A stretch of DNA of 64,000 nt, taken from NCBI GenBank assembly GCA_045545735.1, contig JAZQBM010000012.1, positions 186,001 through 250,000 on the forward strand, in the 5' to 3' direction. Made by a program: the position numbers and the translations under genes. Source of the DNA: Fimenecus sp045545735. GTDB lineage: Bacteria; Bacillota; Clostridia; Oscillospirales; Acutalibacteraceae. Under the pieces are notes generated by a model, which did no database searches, was not told the origin of the DNA, and saw only the letters and a list, made by a program, of their open reading frames with translations. This document shows, piece by piece, positions 16,706-25,475 of this stretch; within the stretch, counting starts at the first letter, position 1; every line of letters begins with the position of its first letter.

Positions 16706-18163
16706 ATGAAAAAAATATTATCTGTAATTCTTAGTCTTATGCTTATTTTCTCCTGCTTTGCGGTAACGGTTTTTGCAGAAGATTTTGCGTGGGATAGTAT
16801 TGAAGAACCAAATGATTTATTTGAAGAAGATACCATTGAAGATTTTGACGTTTTTAATGCGAAAATGCCAATTGGTACTTTCTCTGACCGATATGAAAAG
16901 TTTTATGTCGACGGTGAACAGTACACACGTATCAATGCAACACAGATTGATATGGATTTGGACTATTATTGGATTGTAGAAGAAGAGTATAATAGTGATT
17001 TTTATTTAGGCACAAGTATTTATATTGAACTTTCAAATCAGCAAAAGCAAGAAATCAAAACTGTGAATTTAAAATCCAATAAGCAAAGAAGTCTTGTTGA
17101 AGCTACTTTAACTTATTTTGATGATGTTGAAATGACAATTGTTTACTTAAAAGATTCGTATCTTGATGAGTACAACAAAGTTTTAAATGGTGAAACAGAT
17201 ACATTGGTAGTTCATTTTACTTATCCCAACAATAACAAGGTAACCGCACAAAAGAACCAACTTGTTGGTGAAACAGTAACATTTTCAAGAAATCAGCTTG
17301 CTGATTTGAATGATGATTTTGATGTTATTGCAGAAAATAGTGACGGAAGTATTTCTGCAGTTATCGGTAAATTATTGCTGATAAATGATGAATATTATTA
17401 TCTGAATTACGCCGAAACAGGTTTAGAAGAAAAAGATGTGTATGGCAATATAGGAAAACTTGCAAATAAACCTGCACACAAAATTACTGATGAAGCAATA
17501 ATCAAAGAATTTGACGATGCTTTGGTTGTATATTATGAAGATGATTACGGCGTGTTGTATAACGATAGTGCTACCGTGTCGATTTCAATTGTGTTCTTTA
17601 TATTTGTGTTTGCAGTTGTGCCTCTTGCAATTCTCATATTCTTCCTTATTAAAGCAATTCGCGGTAAAGGTATCTATAAGAAAATGTACTTTACAGTTGT
17701 TGCTGTCTGCCTTGCAGAAATTATAGTGTTCGCAATCCTTGCAGGTGTTTTTATTAAAACTTCGTCAGACGATAATTACCATATAATAGGCAGTAGCTAT
17801 TATGACGATAAAATAATTGTTAGTGATTGGGTAAATGCTAGCTTTGAAGATATAAAAGAATATGCAGACGATTTGGATGTAAGTAATAATGGTGAAGATG
17901 CTACAATGCTTAAAGAAGCAGTTTACTGTGGTGACGGTGATTGTAGAGATGGTTGTACAACAGGTTATTTCTACCGGGACGTAAATTGCAGTGAAGAAGA
18001 TGCAATGATGCAGTTGGGCCTTGGTGAAAAAACAGAGAACGTATACGACCATATTGACAATGCCGTTATTTATCAAGCATCATGGTCAGAAAATATAGTA
18101 GTAAACTCAACCGAATATGCAAATGGCTATATCGTTGAATATCAGGTTATAGGCGTAGGGTAA
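16706..18163 (+). CDS. Exported membrane protein of unknown function in the YtrA-type operon
   Basis: 485 residues, not recognised. Signal peptide about 1-24 (cleavage near VFAED), a long acidic outer domain to about 290, two transmembrane helices (about 292-318 and 327-350), then a second outer domain. The last part has a Cys cluster, YCGDGDCRDGC, that could form disulfides or bind metal. AAGGAGG lies before the ATG, 12 bases after the permease gene, so it belongs to the operon. It could sense or assist the ABC transporter. Confidence 0.7.
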   Translation: MKKILSVILSLMLIFSCFAVTVFAEDFAWDSIEEPNDLFEEDTIEDFDVFNAKMPIGTFSDRYEKFYVDGEQYTRINATQIDMDLDYYWIVEEEYNSDFYLGTSIYIELSNQQKQEIKTVNLKSNKQRSLVEATLTYFDDVEMTIVYLKDSYLDEYNKVLNGETDTLVVHFTYPNNNKVTAQKNQLVGETVTFSRNQLADLNDDFDVIAENSDGSISAVIGKLLLINDEYYYLNYAETGLEEKDVYGNIGKLANKPAHKITDEAIIKEFDDALVVYYEDDYGVLYNDSATVSISIVFFIFVFAVVPLAILIFFLIKAIRGKGIYKKMYFTVVAVCLAEIIVFAILAGVFIKTSSDDNYHIIGSSYYDDKIIVSDWVNASFEDIKEYADDLDVSNNGEDATMLKEAVYCGDGDCRDGCTTGYFYRDVNCSEEDAMMQLGLGEKTENVYDHIDNAVIYQASWSENIVVNSTEYANGYIVEYQVIGVG

Positions 18164-18176
18164 GGGAGGATGAACA

Positions 18177-18788
18177 ATGAGCAAAGTAATAGGCATTGTT
18201 GCAATTATAATGGCGTCGGTGCTTGTTTTGTTAAGTGTGCCTGTAATCTTTATGCAGTTTATGTTTTCAATGCCTGAAGAAATGGCAAATAGAACAGTCT
18301 GTTTTTTAGCACCTGAACTTACCTGGTCAGATAAAATGACAGATGTAACAAAATGTTTCGGTACACCTGTCAAAAGTGGAGTTTATGATGATATAACAGG
18401 TACTAAAGAAAATACATACGAAACAAAGTTTGAAAATCGTAAAATGGAAGTAAGAGCTGAAAGAAACACTTTTCCTTACCCAACAAGTGTATTTGATTAT
18501 TGTTTCTATATTCAATGTACCGATGCAGAAGATGCACAAAAGGTTTTTGAAGAGTGTTATAATCAGATTTTAAATGATAACGCCAATGAAGATGGTTTCA
18601 GTTACGAAACAGTCAATCTTGATGATGGTGCGATTATGATAGATGATAATGGCGAAGAAATTGAAGTAAATGAAATATGCAACGATGAAATTTGGTTTTC
18701 AATTGATTACGGTGCAACGGGAATTCATTATGAACTTTCACAGACCAATGATAACAGAGTTATTTTGCATGCATATTGCATAGCTTAA
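18177..18788 (+). CDS. Membrane-anchored protein of unknown function
   Basis: 203 residues. One N-terminal helix (about 5-30) anchors a soluble outer domain of about 165 residues rich in Asp, Glu and Asn. No motif recognised. GGGAGGATG precedes the start, 13 bases after the previous gene, and a terminator follows, making it the last gene of the five-gene YtrA-type operon. Confidence 0.65.
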   Translation: MSKVIGIVAIIMASVLVLLSVPVIFMQFMFSMPEEMANRTVCFLAPELTWSDKMTDVTKCFGTPVKSGVYDDITGTKENTYETKFENRKMEVRAERNTFPYPTSVFDYCFYIQCTDAEDAQKVFEECYNQILNDNANEDGFSYETVNLDDGAIMIDDNGEEIEVNEICNDEIWFSIDYGATGIHYELSQTNDNRVILHAYCIA

Positions 18789-18796
18789 TGTAGTCT

Positions 18797-18823
18797 AGGG
18801 CGGGGACTTGCCCCGTCCTTTTC
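18797..18823 (+). terminator. Terminator of the YtrA-type ABC operon
   Basis: Nine-bp G+C-rich stem AGGGCGGGG/CCCCGTCCT (one G-T pair), five-base loop, then TTTTCC. Confidence 0.85.
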
Positions 18824-18922
18824 CTATAAATACGAATTTGCACTTGCAAATCTTACCACTTGTCAAGTTTATATCATTTTGTTATACTGAAATCAAATAA
18901 TAAAAACAAAAAGGAAAGATAT

Positions 18923-19459
18923 ATGACTCATAAAAAAATCTATATATTAATGACGCAATATCCGGGTTTTGATGCGAAGTTTCTTCGTTGGTATTCACGT
19001 TTCCCTTATACACATACTTCAATTGGCTTTGAGGAAGATATGGATACTTTTTACACCTTTGTTAGTAAGGGCTTTCTTGTTGAGAGTATAACAAGATATG
19101 AAAAACCCGGAAGACCGTCTTTCCCTTGTGCTTTATATGAAGTAAAGGTTTCTGAAAAAGTTTATAATAAACTCAAAGAAGAAGTGTTGACTTATAAAGA
19201 GAATAAATCCGATTTTAAGTATTCAACGCTTGGATTAATATTATGCTTTTTTAAAATTCCATATAAAAGAAAAAACCGTTATTTCTGTTCACAATTTGTA
19301 GCAGAAGTGTTACACAGAAGTGAAGCCTTAAAACTTAAAAAGAAAAGTACATTGTATTTTCCAAAGGATTTTTTAAAGCATAAAGAGTTAAAACTGATTT
19401 TTCAAGGCACACATGTAAAGTTCGTTGAAAAATTTGTGCGAAAACCGAATAAAATATAA
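18923..19459 (+). CDS. Permuted NlpC/P60-like (YiiX-type) papain-fold protein
   Basis: 178 residues from ATG 18923, which has AAGGAAAG upstream; an earlier in-frame ATG lacks a site. The order of catalytic residues is permuted: YTHTSIGF with the His near the N-terminus and RYFCSQFVAEVL with the Cys near residue 120, as in the YiiX/YycO group. No signal peptide, so it acts in the cytoplasm. Members cleave or transfer amide or ester bonds (lipids, peptides); the target is unknown. It stands alone between two terminators. Confidence 0.7.
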   Translation: MTHKKIYILMTQYPGFDAKFLRWYSRFPYTHTSIGFEEDMDTFYTFVSKGFLVESITRYEKPGRPSFPCALYEVKVSEKVYNKLKEEVLTYKENKSDFKYSTLGLILCFFKIPYKRKNRYFCSQFVAEVLHRSEALKLKKKSTLYFPKDFLKHKELKLIFQGTHVKFVEKFVRKPNKI

Positions 19460-19483
19460 AAAGCAGTCCGTAAGGACTGCTTT
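19460..19483. terminator. Bidirectional terminator
   Basis: Ten-bp stem AAAGCAGTCC/GGACTGCTTT with a GTAA loop, between the convergent permuted-papain and dut genes. Confidence 0.88.
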
Positions 19484-19493
19484 AATTCTGTAT

Positions 19494-19934
19494 TTATTTT
19501 GTTCCTGTTGAGCCAAATCCACCTGCACCGCGGTCTGTGTCGTCTAACTCTTGGACTTCAACTATTTCAGGTAATTCAACTGGTTTTATTACCATTTGTG
19601 CAATTCTTTCAAAAGGCTCTATTGTGTATTCGGGGTCAGTTTGCTTAATAACACCAACGCAGATTTCACCGCGATAGTCACTGTCAATAACGCCAACAGA
19701 ATTTAAAAGCCCAATTCCGTGCTTAATTGCAAGTCCGCTTCTTGAATGTATGAATGCGGCATAATGAGGGTCGTCAAGACCAATTGCAATTCCTGTTGGA
19801 ATAACTGCTTTGTCGCCTTTTTTTAATGTAATCGGCTCGTCTATACAAGCATAAAGGTCCATTCCCGCACTGCCGATTGTAGCACGAGTAGGCATTTTTG
19901 CATTTTCTCTGACCTTTTTAATTTTAAGTTCCAT
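19494..19934 (-). CDS. dut: dUTP diphosphatase
   Basis: 146-residue trimeric dUTPase that hydrolyses dUTP to dUMP and PPi, keeping uracil out of DNA. All five motifs are present: SAGMDLYA (1), HSRSGLA (2), GVIDSDYRGEI with the catalytic Asp (3), ERIAQMV (4) and GAGGFGSTG (5). The start codon overlaps the stop of the U32 gene by one base (TAATG), with GAGGTG upstream, so it is the last gene of zapA-U32-dut. Confidence 0.97.
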   Translation of the reverse strand: MELKIKKVRENAKMPTRATIGSAGMDLYACIDEPITLKKGDKAVIPTGIAIGLDDPHYAAFIHSRSGLAIKHGIGLLNSVGVIDSDYRGEICVGVIKQTDPEYTIEPFERIAQMVIKPVELPEIVEVQELDDTDRGAGGFGSTGTK

Positions 19935-21961
19935 TATTCAACACCTCTGTAAAGTAACCCGCGTGTGAATTCGCCTGTGGGTTTTTCTTGATTTTTATAA
20001 GCGTTCAAAACATTTTCAACTTCTTTTGTAGATTCAGTAGTGAAGTTAAAAAACAGTATATCACATTCACGGATTTCCTGCAATCTGTCACCCATATAAA
20101 CAGGACGGGAATTGAGAATTTCCGAGTAACCCATATGACATTTTACGGGAAATTTTATTCCCATTCGGTCAGTAATTTCGCTGTTACGCTTACAATCTAA
20201 ACAAGTTTTTCCGTTTTTAATTGGGCAGTTTCTTGTCAACATAAGTGGAATTCTGCCATAAACAGTAAGTCCTTTACCGATAGGTGACGAAATACGCTTG
20301 AAATTCTCAACTGTGCATTCGTTTGAGATAATCACTTCGTCAATTCCCAACGATTTTGCCGTATCCATTGAAAGCGAGTTGATTATATTCATTGATGGTG
20401 ACGCAACAACTGTTTTACCGTATTTTTTTGCAATTGCAACCGCATCAAGTGTGTGACAAAGACAAATATCGGTAGAAGAGTTTTTTAGCATTTTTTCAAC
20501 CTTTTCCCCATTACCGAACATACCGTGCGGGAGTTCAATTCCATAACAAAAATCTTTAACGATTTCGTCATCGGTTCCAAGTGGCACAAAAACTAAATCT
20601 GCATCAATATTTTCAGGTATCTGCCCTGCATTGTCAAATCTGCAATATATCTTTCTTTCGTTTTGTGAGCCAATTTCAGTTGGAATTGGTGCAGACAACA
20701 ACTTTCTTTCAGTAACGCCTAAAAACTCATTTTCGAGCATTTCAAGAGCTGTGCGACGCATCATATTAAGTGTAGAAATCGGTAACGAGTAATCAACTTC
20801 GCCTAAAATCTCAATTTTTCCTGCCTCAAATTGAGTGCCACCACATTTTTTTAGTGCATCAACAATTCTTTCAGTTGAAATAGGTCTGTTTATAGGTGCT
20901 TCGCAAAGCATTTCGCTGTCGATTTCTACCTTGTGACCATTACAACTTGCCATAAGAACTGCATTTTTACCGATTGCACCGCTGAATGTAAACTCAACCG
21001 TAAATCTTGATTGCTCTTTCTCGTAAACAGATGCGTATTTATGCAGTAATTCTTTTGTAGCAGATTGCACATTTTCTTTTTCACGGAATCCGAACATATC
21101 GCGACCACGCTTGTCCGCATAATATCCGTCAGTAAATCCTGAACGAGAAAAAAGGTCATGCAAATCTTTTTCAATGTCAAAATTATATTCGTCATTGATT
21201 GCTTTTTTGCAGGCGGTAACACAAGCACTTACATATTCAGGGCGTTTCATTCTTCCCTCAATTTTAAATGAACAAATACCCATTTCGCTGAGTTTTGGAA
21301 TGTACCCGATAAGTGATAAATCCTTTAAACTTAAATCGTGTCCTGTACCGTTCTGTACCTTAAAAGGCAAACGACAAGGTTGTGCACAAAGTCCGCGGTT
21401 ACCACTACGCGAGCCTAATACCGCACTCATAAGGCATTGACCAGAAACGCACATACATAAAGCACCGTGAATGAACATTTCAAGTTCAATAGGGGAGTGC
21501 TTGCATAAATATTCAATTTCATTAAAACTTAATTCACGTGGTAAAACTGCACGTGAAAACCCAAGGTTTTTAAGTTCATAAAGACCCGCAAGTGTGCCAA
21601 CACTCATCTGGGTTGATGCGTGCATAGGTAATTTCGGACAAATTTCACGAACCGCCCTTGCTACACCTAAATCCTGCACGATTACCGCATCAGCACCAAA
21701 ACGTGCAATTTTGCGGATTGCATCATAAATTTCGCTTAATTCACAGTCTTTAATAAGGGTGTTAAGAGTAATATGTACCTTAACACCCCTCGAATGACAG
21801 TATTTAATTGCATCTTCAATTTGCCCGTCAGTAAAGTTTTGTGCATTTCTTCGTGCATTGAAATCAGGTAGTCCAAAATAAACTGCATCAGCACCGCTAA
21901 GTACTGCAGCACGAAGATTTTCTTCACTTCCCACAGGGGCAAGAATTTCAATTTTATTCAT
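19934..21961 (-). CDS. U32 family peptidase-like (RlhA/TrhP type)
   Basis: 675 residues. The N-terminal barrel opens ILAPVGSEENLRAAV, followed by GADAVYFG, and has the iron-sulfur Cys pattern CMCVSGQCLMS, then GLCAQPCR; the C-terminal half resembles the DUF3656 extension, and CPIKNGKTCLDC adds further cysteines. Proteins of this family are needed for hydroxylation of tRNA uridine 34 or of 23S rRNA rather than for proteolysis. ATG 21961 lies inside the end of zapA (eight-base overlap) with GGGGA upstream; a longer reading frame to 22087 is discarded because it would lie inside zapA. Confidence 0.92.
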   Translation of the reverse strand: MNKIEILAPVGSEENLRAAVLSGADAVYFGLPDFNARRNAQNFTDGQIEDAIKYCHSRGVKVHITLNTLIKDCELSEIYDAIRKIARFGADAVIVQDLGVARAVREICPKLPMHASTQMSVGTLAGLYELKNLGFSRAVLPRELSFNEIEYLCKHSPIELEMFIHGALCMCVSGQCLMSAVLGSRSGNRGLCAQPCRLPFKVQNGTGHDLSLKDLSLIGYIPKLSEMGICSFKIEGRMKRPEYVSACVTACKKAINDEYNFDIEKDLHDLFSRSGFTDGYYADKRGRDMFGFREKENVQSATKELLHKYASVYEKEQSRFTVEFTFSGAIGKNAVLMASCNGHKVEIDSEMLCEAPINRPISTERIVDALKKCGGTQFEAGKIEILGEVDYSLPISTLNMMRRTALEMLENEFLGVTERKLLSAPIPTEIGSQNERKIYCRFDNAGQIPENIDADLVFVPLGTDDEIVKDFCYGIELPHGMFGNGEKVEKMLKNSSTDICLCHTLDAVAIAKKYGKTVVASPSMNIINSLSMDTAKSLGIDEVIISNECTVENFKRISSPIGKGLTVYGRIPLMLTRNCPIKNGKTCLDCKRNSEITDRMGIKFPVKCHMGYSEILNSRPVYMGDRLQEIRECDILFFNFTTESTKEVENVLNAYKNQEKPTGEFTRGLLYRGVE

Positions 21962-22328
21962 TATTTTCCCCATTTGCTTTTGCAAAAAGATTGATTTGGT
22001 CATTCTTGAATTTTGCTTCTGTCTTATATCTTTCAAGTTCACGCTTGTAGTAGTCGCGTTCTGATTTTGCCTTTGCAGAATCTTCAAGATAATCTTTTAT
22101 CTGACTTCTGAAATTCTCAACACTTGATTCACTTTTACTAAGTTCATCAGCCATTTCAAGTGCAACAAGAACTGCTGCCTGAGTCATAGTAATAAGTGAG
22201 CCACTTTTAAGAATTTGAGCCATTCTTTCGTCAATTTTCTTACCAAGATTTTCAGTGTATTCTGTACTTTCGTCAGTATTTATAAAATAATTTACGCCAC
22301 AGATTGTAAGTTTAACTTTGTTATTCAT
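21954..22328 (-). CDS. zapA: Cell division protein ZapA
   Basis: 124 residues. The N-terminal domain (KVKLTICGVNYFINTDES) and the central helix (TMTQAAVLVALEMADEL) match ZapA, which bundles FtsZ filaments at the division ring. The C-terminal half is a charged coiled coil that would make the tetramer. First gene of a three-gene run with the U32 gene and dut. Confidence 0.9.
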   Translation of the reverse strand: MNNKVKLTICGVNYFINTDESTEYTENLGKKIDERMAQILKSGSLITMTQAAVLVALEMADELSKSESSVENFRSQIKDYLEDSAKAKSERDYYKRELERYKTEAKFKNDQINLFAKANGENNE

Positions 22329-22404
22329 AAACTTTTCACACTCCGATACAATTTATATATTGTCCGCTTTTTTAAATTGTATCACAAAAAAACTGCATTT
22401 TCAA

Positions 22405-22704
22405 CTACTTGTGACGGAACAACGAGTCAAAAACCCCCGTATTATTACATTTTTTGCATTCGGCAGGACACTCAAAATCCACAAGAATAGTGTCGTCACC
22501 AATTACTTTAATGTCTTTCCAACATATTTTAATGTCTTCATATCTGCCAAGAAGTCCAAAACACTTTGACCTGCCGTAAATAATTATGGAAACAATACAC
22601 CCTGAACAAGTGTCAAATTCCACATCACAAACCGTACCAAATCTGCACCCGTCATTCAAATTTATAACTTCTTTCTCTCTCATATCAGTAACAAAACAGT
22701 TCAT
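22405..22704 (-). CDS. ylmC: YlmC/YmxH family sporulation protein
   Basis: 99 residues with a PRC-barrel-like fold: MREKEVINLNDGCRFG and VCDVEFD are the family opening. Function is not well established; members are widespread in spore formers and often sit directly downstream of sigG, as here. The start at 22704 is preferred because AGGGGTG stands six bases upstream. That site lies in the 3' arm of a hairpin (22712-22737). Four Cys residues cluster at the end (CPAECKKC), an unusual tail. Confidence 0.85.
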   Translation of the reverse strand: MNCFVTDMREKEVINLNDGCRFGTVCDVEFDTCSGCIVSIIIYGRSKCFGLLGRYEDIKICWKDIKVIGDDTILVDFECPAECKKCNNTGVFDSLFRHK

Positions 22705-22711
22705 AAAAACA

Positions 22712-22737
22712 CCCCTGTAAATTTTATTTCACAGGGG
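22712..22737 (-). promoter_or_regulatory. Hairpin between sigG and ylmC covering the ylmC ribosome binding site
   Basis: On the minus strand CCCCTGT, 12 bases, then ACAGGGG, followed by TGTTTTTATG. The right arm is the ylmC Shine-Dalgarno sequence and the T tract leads into its ATG. It can act as a terminator of sigG and as a block to ylmC translation. Confidence 0.7.
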
Positions 22738-22746
22738 ATTAGTTTA

Positions 22747-23517
22747 TTACGATTCTTTAATTTTCTTGATTGCACCTTTTTCAAGACGAGAAACTTGTGC
22801 CTGACTTATACCTACTTCTTCTGCAACTTCCATTTGAGTTTTGCCTTGCATAAAACGTAAATTGAGAATTTGTTTTTCACGTTCACCTAAATTTTTTATT
22901 GCCTCTTTTATTGAGATTTCATTAAGCCAATCCTCATCACTCTCGCTACTTCCAACTTGGTCCATAACATAAATCGTGTCACCACCGTCAGAATAAACGG
23001 GTTCATAAAGTGAAATAGGCTCAACTATTGCTTCAAGAGCCAGCACAACGTCAACGGGTTCAATTTCCATTTCTTCTGCTATTTCTTCAATCGTTGCGTC
23101 ACGACCCGTATCGTTCTGTATTCGCTCTTTAATTTGCATAGCGTGGTAAGCGGTGTCACGTAATGAACGGCTTACACGAATTGTATTGTAATCACGTAAA
23201 TAACGGCGGATTTCACCAATTATCATTGGAACAGCATATGTTGAAAATCGCACATTTTGTGAAATATCAAAATTATCAATGGCTTTCATAAGGCCAATGC
23301 ACCCGACTTGAAATAAATCGTCAGGATTTTCACCGCGATTTGAAAATCGTTGAATAACCGAGAGAACAAGTCGTAAATTCCCCTCAATTAAATCGTGACG
23401 TGCTCGTCTGTCGCCATCTTCTTTGATTTTTTTCAAAAGTTCCATTTTTTCCGCTTCTTTAAGAACTTTTAGTTTCGCCGTATTAACCCCACAAATTTCA
23501 ACTCTGCTGTAATGCAA
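22747..23517 (-). CDS. sigG: RNA polymerase sporulation sigma factor SigG
   Basis: 256 residues. The forespore-specific late sigma factor is recognised by VEICGVNTAKLKVL at the N-terminus, NLRLVLSVIQRF and DDLFQVGCIGLMKAIDNF (region 2), FSTYAVPMIIGEIRRYLRD, and QMEVAEEVGISQAQVSRLEK (region 4.2). These are diagnostic for SigG against SigF. The start is TTG at 23517 with GGGAGTGA just upstream; both lie at the edge of a long hairpin. SigG usually follows sigE in Clostridia; here it follows glmS instead. Confidence 0.95.
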   Translation of the reverse strand: MHYSRVEICGVNTAKLKVLKEAEKMELLKKIKEDGDRRARHDLIEGNLRLVLSVIQRFSNRGENPDDLFQVGCIGLMKAIDNFDISQNVRFSTYAVPMIIGEIRRYLRDYNTIRVSRSLRDTAYHAMQIKERIQNDTGRDATIEEIAEEMEIEPVDVVLALEAIVEPISLYEPVYSDGGDTIYVMDQVGSSESDEDWLNEISIKEAIKNLGEREKQILNLRFMQGKTQMEVAEEVGISQAQVSRLEKGAIKKIKES

Positions 23518-23523
23518 AAAATC

Positions 23524-23581
23524 ACTCCCGAATAAAGTTTCAATAAAAGTATTACCAAATACTGAAACTCTAAACGGGAGT
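23524..23581 (-). promoter_or_regulatory. Three-tier hairpin between glmS and sigG overlapping the sigG start
   Basis: On the minus strand ACTCCCG pairs with CGGGAGT (outer 7 bp), AGTTTCA with TGAAACT (middle 7 bp) and GTATT with AATAC (inner 5 bp), with a symmetric 5x5 internal loop. The 3' arm is the sigG Shine-Dalgarno and is followed by GATTTTTTG, which contains the TTG start. It looks like the glmS terminator and a translation block in one. Confidence 0.8.
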
Positions 23582-23591
23582 AAAAAATTAT

Positions 23592-25409
23592 TTATTCAAC
23601 TGTAACACTCTTTGCAAGATTTCTTGGCTTGTCAACATCAAGACTACGCTCAACGGTTGTGTGGTATGCAAGAAGTTGCAAAGGAATAACCGTAAGCGAC
23701 GGTGTTAAATATCTTGATGCTTGTGGAATATAAATCACCTCATCAGCAATATCTTCAACACCGGTAGTACCTTCTTTTACAATAGCAATTACTTTTGCTC
23801 CGCGAGCGTGAACTTCCTTGATATTTGAAACCATTTTATTGTATAAAGAATCGTCAGTAGCAACTGCTGCCACAACTGTTCCCGGTTCAATAAGTGAAAT
23901 TGTACCGTGCTTTAATTCGCCTGCACCGTAGCCCTCACAATGAATATATGAGATTTCTTTAAGTTTCAATGAACCTTCAAGGCATAGAGGGTAGTCAATT
24001 CCACGACCAATAAAGAACATATGCTCTTTTGTAGCAATAGTTTTTGCAAGTTTTTCTGTAATCTTGTCACAATCAAGTGCTACTTTGATTTTTTCAGGCA
24101 AACATAGAATTTCATCAGTTAAATTTTTTAAATATTCACTATTAACAATTCCTTTTTCATATGCTAAATATGTTGCAAGAATATATGAAACACCAAGTTG
24201 TGCTGAAAATGCTTTTGTCGTTGCAACTGCAATTTCAGCTCCCGCGTTTGTATAAATTACACCGTCGGATTCACGTGCAATTGTACTGTAAAGTACATTT
24301 ACAATTGATAGCGTAAATGCACCGCGTTTTTTCGCTTCACGCAGTGACGCCAGTGTGTCAGCCGTTTCACCCGATTGACTTACAAAAATGCATAAGTCAC
24401 CCTTTTGGATTATAGGATTACGATATCTGAATTCGCTTGCAATATCAACGGTTACGGGAATTCGTGCGAGGTCTTCAATAATATATTTTGCAGTCATTCC
24501 AACGTGGTAAGCACTACCGCAGGCAACAATGTAAATACGTTGTAATTCTTTTATGAAGTTTTCGGGGAACTCAAAGGGGAGTACAACTTCCCCGTTTTTA
24601 ATAAGCGGGGACACGGTATCGTGAACTGCACGGGGTTGCTCATAGATTTCTTTTGCCATAAAATAGTCGTATCCGCCTTTTTCAGCAGATTCAATGCTCA
24701 TATTTATGGTTTTGATTTCGCATTTCTTTTCCTTGCCGCTGCTGTCGTAAACATTGATTTCGTCCTTTGATATTTCAATGAATTCATCGTCGTTTACAAT
24801 ATAGCAATCTTTTGTGTAGGGGAGAATAGCAGGAATATCAGACGCAAGATAACTCTCATTTTTGCCTTTGCCTACAATCATAGGACTATCTTTTTTCATA
24901 GCAAAAACTTTGTTATCAAAGCCCTTTACAATCATGGCAACCGCATAAGACCCCTCAAGTTTCTGTGCAGTTTTTATGAGCGTGCTGATTGCATCACCGT
25001 CAAAAAGGCTTTCATAAAGTCCTGCTATAACTTCAGTATCAGTTTGTGATTTGAACTCATAGCCCTTATTGATTAAATCATTTTTTAGTTCAATATAATT
25101 TTCAATAATTCCGTTGTGAACAAGCGTTACAATACCATTCATTGACTTGTGTGGGTGAGCATTAACTTTATCAGGAGCACCGTGAGTAGCCCATCTTGTA
25201 TGACCAATGCCGATTGTGCCTTGCGGATTTTCTTTGTCGACTTCAATTTGCAAATTGTCAATTCTGCCTTTTTCTTTTATAACAGTAACATCGCTGTCAA
25301 GAACTGCAATACCTGCCGAGTCATATCCGCGATATTCAAGACGGCGAAGCCCCTCAATAAGAATAGGAGCAGCCTTTTCTTCACCTACAAAACCAACTAT
25401 TCCACACAT
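23592..25409 (-). CDS. glmS: Glutamine-fructose-6-phosphate aminotransferase
   Basis: 605 residues. MCGIVGFVG gives the N-terminal nucleophile Cys of the glutamine amidotransferase domain, with HTRWATHG and the later HNGIIENY. Two SIS domains follow (SQSGETADTL; GRGIDYPLCLEGSLKLKEISY), ending DVDKPRNLAKSVTVE as usual for GlmS. It makes glucosamine-6-phosphate for peptidoglycan and teichoic acid. AGGAG lies upstream. No glmS ribozyme fits: only 66 bases separate it from the divergent gene at 25476. Confidence 0.97.
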   Translation of the reverse strand: MCGIVGFVGEEKAAPILIEGLRRLEYRGYDSAGIAVLDSDVTVIKEKGRIDNLQIEVDKENPQGTIGIGHTRWATHGAPDKVNAHPHKSMNGIVTLVHNGIIENYIELKNDLINKGYEFKSQTDTEVIAGLYESLFDGDAISTLIKTAQKLEGSYAVAMIVKGFDNKVFAMKKDSPMIVGKGKNESYLASDIPAILPYTKDCYIVNDDEFIEISKDEINVYDSSGKEKKCEIKTINMSIESAEKGGYDYFMAKEIYEQPRAVHDTVSPLIKNGEVVLPFEFPENFIKELQRIYIVACGSAYHVGMTAKYIIEDLARIPVTVDIASEFRYRNPIIQKGDLCIFVSQSGETADTLASLREAKKRGAFTLSIVNVLYSTIARESDGVIYTNAGAEIAVATTKAFSAQLGVSYILATYLAYEKGIVNSEYLKNLTDEILCLPEKIKVALDCDKITEKLAKTIATKEHMFFIGRGIDYPLCLEGSLKLKEISYIHCEGYGAGELKHGTISLIEPGTVVAAVATDDSLYNKMVSNIKEVHARGAKVIAIVKEGTTGVEDIADEVIYIPQASRYLTPSLTVIPLQLLAYHTTVERSLDVDKPRNLAKSVTVE

Positions 25410-25475
25410 AATCTCAACTCCTAGGAATTATTTTTTTATTTTGTGTCAACAATAGTATAAAAAGGGGGAAGTAAA

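Noticed and set aside
25410..25475. glmS ribozyme/riboswitch upstream of glmS
   Set aside because: The spacer to the divergent gene is only 66 bases, too short for the ribozyme, and the conserved core is not seen.
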